Of a stretch of 21,913 bases of DNA, positions 1-21,913 are shown piece after piece. Both the position numbers and the translations under genes were made by a program. Numbering within the stretch: the stretch's first letter is position 1; every line of letters starts with the position of its first letter. Below the pieces are notes generated by a model that saw nothing but the letters and a program-made list of their open reading frames with translations, made no database searches and was not told the origin of the DNA. Source of the DNA: Priapulus caudatus (lineage: Eukaryota > Priapulida > Priapulimorpha > Priapulimorphida > Priapulidae); NCBI RefSeq assembly GCF_000485595.1, contig NW_014579510.1, forward strand, positions 1 to 21,913. Direction: 5' to 3'.

Positions 1-140
1 TAAATATTTGTGGCTGAGCTGATAGCTCACGGAGCCGGAGTTTCTGGCCTCGCGTGGCCACAAATATCAAACTTGATAGATATCGGTCTCACAGCCACGC
101 GAGGACAAAAATCGTGCAGAATCTGCGCGCAAACGCTGAG

Positions 141-190
141 CTATCTGCTGAGCCAACGGCCTCTCTTGAGGCCGTTGGCTCAGCAGATAG
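141..190. repeat. perfect 23-bp stem hairpin with 4-base loop
   Basis: The arm 141-163 (CTATCTGCTGAGCCAACGGC plus CTC) is the exact reverse complement of 168-190; the loop is TCTT. A second inverted pair, CCTCGCGTGGC at 47-57 and GCCACGCGAGG at 93-103, lies just upstream. Such nested palindromes point to transposon-derived DNA. A microRNA-like precursor is possible in shape but unsupported. Confidence 0.9.
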
Positions 191-312
191 TTCACCGTGT
201 GCGGCGGGCTTTATGGGCAGGGATCGCATTTGCCGCCGGAACATATTGATTTGCCGTCAGCGGTAGTCTGTATCGGCGGCAAGTAAATGCCGTAGTAGCA
301 TTTAGTACCTGA

Positions 313-602
313 CGTGGATATTCGTCCGAGCATCGGATACTTATATACACACAAGTAAAAAAGCCACCCTATCACTATCCCTAAACCTAACACTAACTTT
401 AAACCGACTCGGCTATCTTATATACGCTAGAACCAAAATTAATCTATGGTGTATAGCCTTTCGTATTGATGCGCAACAATGCTCGGGCGAATAACGCCAC
501 CGAACTAGTATCCACGTATATATATATCGTGGATATTCGTCCGAGCATCGGATACTTATATATACACAAAATATACACACAAGTACAAACAGTCACCCTA
601 TC
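313..602 (+). repeat. direct repeat pair with hairpin between
   Basis: CGTGGATATTCGTCCGAGCA and following bases through ACTTATATA...CCCTATC occur at 313-373 and again at 528-602. Between them, ATGCTCGGGCGAAT (479-492) and TATCCACG (509-516) are inverted copies of the second repeat start, so 479-549 folds on itself. Typical of a degraded inverted-repeat element at the window's left end. Confidence 0.75.
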
Positions 603-630
603 CCACGGAATAGTAATAATCACCACGGTT

Positions 631-1390
631 CAGTGTGATTTTACTACTAGTATTTTGTATATATTCTTCATATGTTTTCAATGTTTGTCGATTACAAAGT
701 CACTGTGCATTTTAAATCAGAAACCTGTGTATGCTGCTGAGTCAGTCCCCACTACTGTGTAATTTAATTTTTAAATCAATATTTCTATGACAGAAAGTCT
801 TCAATTGTTAGATTAAATAAATGAATTTCTTAAGAATTTCGTTCAGTTTGACTGAATAACAGACGTTTACATTCTTATGTGTATAACTATTAACCAATTT
901 GGCAATTAGCAATAATATATCATAATAATATTCACATCTTTGTGATGAGAGATATATAAGAGCCATTTTGAAACAAATGATCATAGCGAATTCATTGAAA
1001 ATATTAGTGTATTGATTCAACTCGTGTAAACATATTATTCTGACGGTATATATAGCTTGCAGATGTTGTATGGGTAAACATAAAACAATGCCGTGGAAAC
1101 AGGGCAATTCTCTTACTTTTAATTAGGTAAGATAAAATAAGGTCATGCATGCTCTATAATGATTACTCGATTGTGGTCAGTTTGCTGGAATGGATAATCG
1201 CTTTGGGAAATTCCAGCCGATTGCCATTACTAATATGTAGGTTATATTGATTATAGTAATATAGTACACGTCTATCGATCAGGTCGAATATGCCTTTATT
1301 GAATATCTGTAGACTACTACAACGCGACCTCCAGGCACCTAATGGAGAGACACTAGACAACGGTAAACGTGTGCCGACCAACTGCTATTC
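631..1390. other. upstream flank, nothing recognised
   Basis: AT-rich sequence between the left repeat block and the transporter start. Short frames occur on both strands but have no recognisable similarity or codon signal. It may include the promoter and 5' untranslated region; no TATA box could be placed with confidence. Confidence 0.5.
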
Positions 1391-1398
1391 TGACGTCA
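1391..1398. promoter_or_regulatory. perfect CRE site close to the start codon
   Basis: TGACGTCA, a full palindromic cAMP-response element, lies 28 bases before the SLC17 ATG. A CREB/ATF site this close to a start codon fits a promoter or 5' UTR position, but the transcription start is not known. One 8-mer can occur by chance. Confidence 0.4.
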
Positions 1399-1425
1399 AT
1401 ACACCTATAATATACCCAAGCAAAG

Positions 1426-17108
<15,683 letters not shown>

Positions 17109-18660
17109 GGACGTACGTCAACCTAGGCTGCTATATCGTGGAAGTAATTTCCAGGGAAGTCATTCCAATTTCTATCGTTCCATTTGTTGCCCCAGTAATG
17201 GCGTCACAACGCAGCACCTAATGCATTGTGGAAGTACGTGCTGACAAGTAAGATGTAATTGGGAAATATTGGTCAGCGTGATGCACGTTGCTAGCTATGA
17301 CATCGTGTACCTGCTGAGTATTGAACAGGCACCTCAGTGCTGTTTGTCAGGTGGCAGGAAACCTGCTGCAGCGTATATCCATATATATGTGTAATAGTAC
17401 AGTAATCTCACATGTTGTGTCGATGGGAGTAACTATGTAATGATTAGTAAGTAACACGTGAATGTATTTATGAGTCGTGCTGCCCCTACCCATTATCTAA
17501 GCGAAACCAAAACCAAGAAAGTGGACTTAACAAGCATAATTGCTACTCGCTAAATTTTCTGGAAAGATTTCGTAGAACTACAACTTTGCTATTGTGAACT
17601 TGTCATGCACGGGCAGCTTATTTGTGCTGATTGTATTTTCTCTGTTTGGCTAGCAATGCAGAAGACACGTTCTGTGACAGGCTAGTCGCTTCCAACTATA
17701 TATATTTTGATATTATATATTTTGTGTCCGAGACAGTAAAATATATGTAAATGGTGCGAGAGAATGAATCGGTGAAACGTGCGGAATCTTGTAAAGATGT
17801 GCAGGGTGGCATGTCATAGCTGGATTATTATGGACCGCATCAGGCGTGGATCATATCAGGGATAAAAGTTTCTTGATCTGGATTTGAGAGCAAAATCCAA
17901 ATGATTTGCAGCCCACTTCCAAATTACATTTATTATATATTTAGTAGATTTACGTCATATCTAATTCATCCAAATGGCCTATCTATGCACTTTTCATGCA
18001 TTTATTTTTTACATTGGTTATGTCAGCTTTATTCAAAACGACCCAACGAACTCGAGGAGTATAAAAAAGTTGGTGAAATGGCCTATACGTGATATGTGCA
18101 TATACTTGTTTTTACAAACATATTGGCATCTACTTAGTTTATTTATGCATGCACATAATTACTAGCTGTAATTCTGGCAGCTTGGTAACGTGATCAATCA
18201 AATGATTATAATTTCCGTTCGTATTTTATTGAAATCGGTTTTATTGCAAAATCCTTAAATGTTTCATCGGTTTGCCATATCAACTGAGGTCGTAGCAAGA
18301 CGGGTTCTATTGGCATAGCTGCGAAGCAGACACCAGTTGCAACAAAATATGCTAACCGGCCTAGTACGGAAAGTTACGTTTTATCTAGTCACATTGAATG
18401 CTATCTAGTCTATGCTGTGCATTAGTTATAAAGCAGCAAACCACAGTGTACTACAGCCAGGCTGTACTGTGCCCCAGCACTGTTTACTTACAAAAGTCGA
18501 CTTATATCGTTATATGTCGTGGATATTACGACTTCGAAAACCACTTGGCCTACAAAGCATTGACCTAATTTGATCCAATTTCCATCGATAAGAGCATGTT
18601 CTTATACACAGGCAGTGCTGTTATATGGCGATACTTCGTCATCATGCAGCTTGAAATCAG
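17109..18660. other. downstream flank / probable 3' untranslated region, nothing else recognised
   Basis: Follows the transporter stop. AT-rich with no recognised exon and no canonical AATAAA near the stop. A segment at about 18535-18625 is a diverged copy of intron 7 sequence near 10221-10300, so repeats have begun by there. Confidence 0.45.
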
Positions 18661-18676
18661 TCCAGCCAATAGATGC

Positions 18677-18840
18677 ACATGACATGACATGACATGACAT
18701 GATATGATATGACATATATGACATGATATGACATGATATGATATGATATGACATGATATGACATGATATGATATGACACGATATGGCATGATATGACATG
18801 ACTGACATGATATGACATTACATGACATGACATGACATGT
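18677..18840 (+). repeat. (GAYAT)n pentanucleotide satellite
   Basis: GACAT and GATAT units alternate for about 160 bases with a few broken units (GACACGATATGGCATG, GACTGACAT). The antisense Met-Ser-Cys-His and Ile-Ser-Tyr frames across it are artefacts. Located in the downstream flank. Confidence 0.95.
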
Positions 18841-20065
18841 GTCCCTATTGGCAGTTGCATCGTGGCGTGTCGTTCCCACCTACAGGTTCATGTTCATTCT
18901 TACACGGGAGAAAGGTGAGGAGCATGTTTAACAGCTCTGCCCGCTACAATAGGGCACGCTCTGGTTGGTGAAAATCAATCAGAATTAGGTATAGGGTTAA
19001 TGTGCTTAGCGGTTTTCTAAATAGTGCGATGCATGATACGTACAGTAGAAGATACGTATAGTGTATGGATACTTATTTTCTCGTCATGTTGGGTATTGTA
19101 TTGGAAGAGATAATGGTCATGTATTTCGTCATTGCATGTTGTCCTGATTGAGGCTCCTAACTTAATGTTGGCGTTGTTTGCGATGGTGGTGCTTTCGTTA
19201 TATGTTATTACGTATCTATATAAATTATTTACGTATGTTATTGTGTGGAATTTTTCTTCATGTGGCAGCTACAGTGAGTAACTATATGTAAAGAGGAGAG
19301 AATATATAGCGAAACCGTTATGAAGATGATTGGCACAGATTATATTCATAATTATATTTCTGTACAGTGTACGTACGTAGCACTTAACAAAAGTTGTGAC
19401 TTGGGTACTGAGCTCATCGTGCCGGTATTTAAAGGAGGAATGCCGATGATGGCATTGACCCAATACGCAGTGGCTACGCTTCCGGTCATCCATTACAAAG
19501 CTCAGCACAGATTCCCAAATCCACGTCACGATTATGGCACGCATTTTATTTCAAATCGTTGATTTTACTTGATTTACTATTGCTTCAAAATTTACAAAAA
19601 CACATTTTTTTGATAAAACACCTAAAGGTAAGTAATACTATGGTAAAAACTTATTGTTTATTGTTTTTTTACTGAAAAAATATAGTTGGGTTTCCATAAG
19701 AAATGTGTGACCGGACGCGTAGCCTGGCAGCTGGGCATCCGGTAACCGGATGCGTAGCCACGGCCTTATATGGCAAGGTGAGGCGCGTGAAAGTGCAACA
19801 GCACGGTCTGCTCCGACCTATTGTCGGAAATCTGATCGAATCATGTCAAAGTGTGATTGGCCCAGAAATTTTTCGAGAGGAACGAGACAGAACACACCTC
19901 TTTTAGCATCAAAATAAAGTTAAGAGTATAAAAAAATATAGATAAAGTCAAAATAGATATAGATAGGCATTCATGTTGCTTTCTGCGTGTGTATACAAGT
20001 ATAGTTGGCATATATGATAGAATATGTGAAGAAATATGTGCTAACCAGGTAGTTAGAATAGCTAT
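18841..20065. other. downstream flank between the pentanucleotide satellite and foldback copy 2
   Basis: Two short plus-strand frames (19320-19562 and 19703-19906) are open but unrecognised. An AATAAA lies near 19912 after the second. There is too little evidence to call a gene. Confidence 0.4.
19735..19753. repeat. GC-rich palindrome GCATCCGG-TAA-CCGGATGC
   Basis: An 8-bp perfect stem with a 3-base centre, flanked by CGCGTAGCC on the left and GCGTAGCC on the right as a direct repeat. It lies in an otherwise unassigned stretch downstream of the transporter. Confidence 0.6.
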
Positions 20066-20072
20066 ATGATAT

Positions 20073-20832
20073 CAAGAGCGTATAAAGAAGGAGAGCGTAC
20101 AACGGTGAAATGCTGAAACCATGTTGCAGTATTAGTCAAATTAATAAACTTTGCCCGTTTTATTTTGACGATTATTTGCAGTATTATTGATCAGCTGTCC
20201 TACCTTGTTAATATAAAACAAACCGTATGTCCCTACGATGCCTCTACGCTGAGATAATGAGCGGTGAAAATCTGGATATTTTGCCGAAAACCGACTCGAG
20301 ATCAGTGTTTACTGCAACTGTCTCTCGTTTTGTGGACTGTATGTTGCTTCCGGTCGCCGCTGTGTAGCGCTGACTCGATACGTTATTACTACAGCGTTAC
20401 TACATCCAGCGTAAGGGGCGGGTCATCACCATGGCGATAAATAACAAGACGTTTTTGTGGAGTAAGGGCTGCGTCAATGACTGGAAATGCGAGAAAAGAT
20501 AGTAGAAGGAAAATAAATTTCATTGTCAATGAATGACGGCAACACGCGAGGTTACCCGAAGCTATCGCCAGAACGAGAGACAATTGCAGTAAACACGGAC
20601 CTCGAGTCGGTTTTCGGCGAAAATACCAGATTTTCACCGCTCATTATCTCAGCGTAGAGGCACCGTAGGGACAAGCGGTTTATTTTATATTAGCAAGGTA
20701 TAAAGGACAGCTGATCAATAATACCAAAAGGAATCGTCAAAATAAAACGGGCAAAGTTTATTAATTCGACTAATACTGCAGCAGGGTTTCAGCAGTTCAC
20801 CGTTGTACGCTCTCCTTCTTTATATGCTCTTG
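20073..20832. mobile_element. foldback-type element copy 2, ~257-bp terminal inverted repeats
   Basis: Same ends as the copy in intron 4 (CAAGAGC ... GCTCTTG). Left arm runs about 20073-20329 and right arm about 20573-20832. Flanking 7-bp copies ATGATAT lie at 20066-20072 and 20833-20839. The spacer shares sequence with copy 1 (TTCCGGTCGCCGCTGTGTAG is present here and its reverse complement in copy 1), so the cores are inverted relative to each other. It lies downstream of the transporter gene. Confidence 0.85.
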
Positions 20833-21015
20833 ATGATATTGTGACACTGAATTCATTATTTTAGTTATAATTTATTATATAAACCATGTTTTCGTCGCTT
20901 TCGGTTGTAACTCAGTGTGTGTCATGTGAATAGGGTTACTAGATACGTTACGACTACACATAACCCTTTTCACCTAAACCTTGCAGAACAGTCACGGTTA
21001 TAAACGAGTTACTAC

Positions 21016-21346
21016 CGCTGATAGGGTCTATGTCCCCCAGGCCAGGGTATCTGCCGAACGACCCTGGGTACGGTTCGTGTACTACCGGAACGTACCCTGG
21101 TACTAAATACCATTTCTAATATGCCGGACCTTACCTCGCCTATCCACTACCGAGTCTAGGGCCCGCCTACACCTACTCCTAACCGCAAAAGCCCAACCCT
21201 CAGCCCTAACTCCTAAACCTAACCCTAACCCTAACCGCTAACCCTAACACCTAACCATACATCTAGATAGTTACTAGGTACGTCCGGTATACCGGACCTA
21301 CCAGGGTAGGTTCGGCAGTACCCTGGGGACATAGACCCTATGAAGC
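21016..21346. mobile_element. 331-bp MITE with inverted ends and telomere-like core
   Basis: ATAGGGTCTATGTCCCC near the left end is mirrored by GGGGACATAGACCCTAT at the right; the inverted pairing continues through CCAGGGTA and CTGCCGAAC. GTTACTAC flanks it at 21008-21015 and 21347-21354 as an 8-bp duplication, the size made by hAT elements. The core has an AACCCTAACCCTAACC tract. No coding frame. Confidence 0.75.
21184..21256 (-). repeat. interstitial telomere-like CCCTAA tract
   Basis: Imperfect CCTAA/CCCTAA repeats, with three clean successive units around 21220-21240 and variants such as CCGCTAACC on both sides. It is the complement of the common animal telomere repeat TTAGGG but lies inside a MITE, so it is an internal part of that element rather than a chromosome end. 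Confidence 0.7.
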
Positions 21347-21610
21347 GTTACTACGAGTTGCCGCCAATCGTTCCAGCCAAATTTTTTATTGGTTTTAAAG
21401 ATCTGCTCACTGGCGTCACGACTCTAAACAATGTATAAATGCTATGCGACGATAATTGAATGTCTGCATCTTACAGAAGTAACAAGTGAATGCTGCGCTA
21501 CATTGCTGCCGTACGGGTTGATTTCTACATCAGACAAATCAATCATACTAATGTTAGCTGTAGACATTTGCGGCTATGCTTAGTATAGATGTTGAAATTT
21601 TGCTGTCGGC

Positions 21611-21913
21611 TCAGGCTTCTGAAATTTTGACAGTTCTGACAAATAACAAGCTTTTCTTCTCAACGCCAGTGAGTAGAGACGTAAGAGCATGACATTTTTT
21701 TAGACATAACTCCAATCGCGAGTCCGCCTGGAACTGATTTAAGAGAAGCCCGTTTTCCAACAGAGAAATAATTGGCTCCCTAACGCTTGCCGCAATATTT
21801 TCAGAGATTTCGCCTTTACTGAGATTGGCAATTAAAGTGCCCCGGTCGAAATTGCCTGCTGTGATTTGCATCTCAGGTCTAGTTCTGTATAGATCGATCA
21901 TCCCGCTGTGTTT
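21611..21913 (-). CDS. unidentified open frame running off the right edge (partial)
   Basis: About 100 codons stay open from the window edge to a TGA at 21611-21613, with a Met at 21901 that need not be the start. It reads MIDLYRTRPEMQITAGNF, RGTLIANLSKGEISENIA, SVREPIISLLENGLLL and ends VRTVKISEA. The composition is balanced, unlike the repeat-driven frames elsewhere, and it is the only long frame in this part of the window. It is not recognised. It could be the last exon of a minus-strand gene or part of a transposon. A chance frame of this length is not excluded. Confidence 0.35.
   Translation of the reverse strand, partial: KHSGMIDLYRTRPEMQITAGNFDRGTLIANLSKGEISENIAASVREPIISLLENGLLLNQFQADSRLELCLKKCHALTSLLTGVEKKSLLFVRTVKISEA

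Noticed and set aside
10-266. Two overlapping short frames at the window start
   Set aside because: They run through a palindromic repeat block, overlap each other in different frames and have no recognisable similarity.
18565-18879. Three overlapping minus-strand Met/Ser/Cys/His-rich frames
   Set aside because: Produced by the GAYAT pentanucleotide satellite; all three frames are open for the same reason.
19432-19562. Bacterial-style ribosome site (AAAGGAGGA before ATG) and short frame
   Set aside because: The surroundings are eukaryotic; the frame is 35-40 codons with no recognisable product, so the match is taken as chance.
20389-20637. 82-residue minus-strand frame with a hydrophobic stretch
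   Set aside because: It lies across the core and right arm of foldback copy 2 and is not kept in copy 1.

Overview
The window looks like nuclear DNA of a metazoan, most likely a marine invertebrate. It holds one intron-rich SLC17-family transporter gene on the + strand, spread over about 15.7 kb, with GT/AG splice sites, AT-rich introns and a heavy load of non-autonomous DNA transposons, microsatellites and minisatellites. No operons, tRNA, rRNA or CRISPR were seen. The species cannot be told from the sequence alone (sponge, cnidarian, lancelet, tunicate and others remain possible).

The gene: eleven coding exons are recognised from the ATG at 1426 to the TAG at 17106-17108. They are 1426-1548, 1948-2091, 5787-5874, 7562-7707, 8945-9032, 9357-9443, 10018-10151, 12797-12929, 14269-14412, 16652-16744 and 16932-17108. 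Intron phases agree at every joint except the entry into 14269. Together they encode about 451 residues of a 12-helix anion transporter of the sialin / vesicular glutamate transporter type. One exon of roughly 48 codons (helix 7 region) is not found between 10151 and 12797. An assembly gap of 25 N at 10707-10731 lies in that interval and probably hides it. The exon at 14269-14412 carries apparent small indels and is preceded by about 16 tandem copies of a ~70-bp unit that duplicates its own splice acceptor and first codons.

Layout: 1-630 repeat-derived hairpins and direct repeats; 631-1425 upstream flank with a CRE; intron 2 (2092-5786) with two inverted-repeat elements, one of them a PIF/Harbinger derivative with a truncated transposase gene, plus a microsatellite cluster; intron 3 (5875-7561) with a MITE; intron 4 (7708-8944) with a 712-bp foldback element; intron 6 with a 29-bp minisatellite; intron 7 (10152-12796) with clustered CACGTG sites, the N gap, hAT-like ends and a Ferry-sized short-TIR element; intron 8 with the splice-acceptor array; intron 9 (14413-16651) with two GT-rich minisatellites; downstream 17109-21913 with a pentanucleotide satellite, a second foldback copy, a 331-bp MITE carrying a telomere-like tract, and an unidentified open frame running off the right edge on the minus strand.
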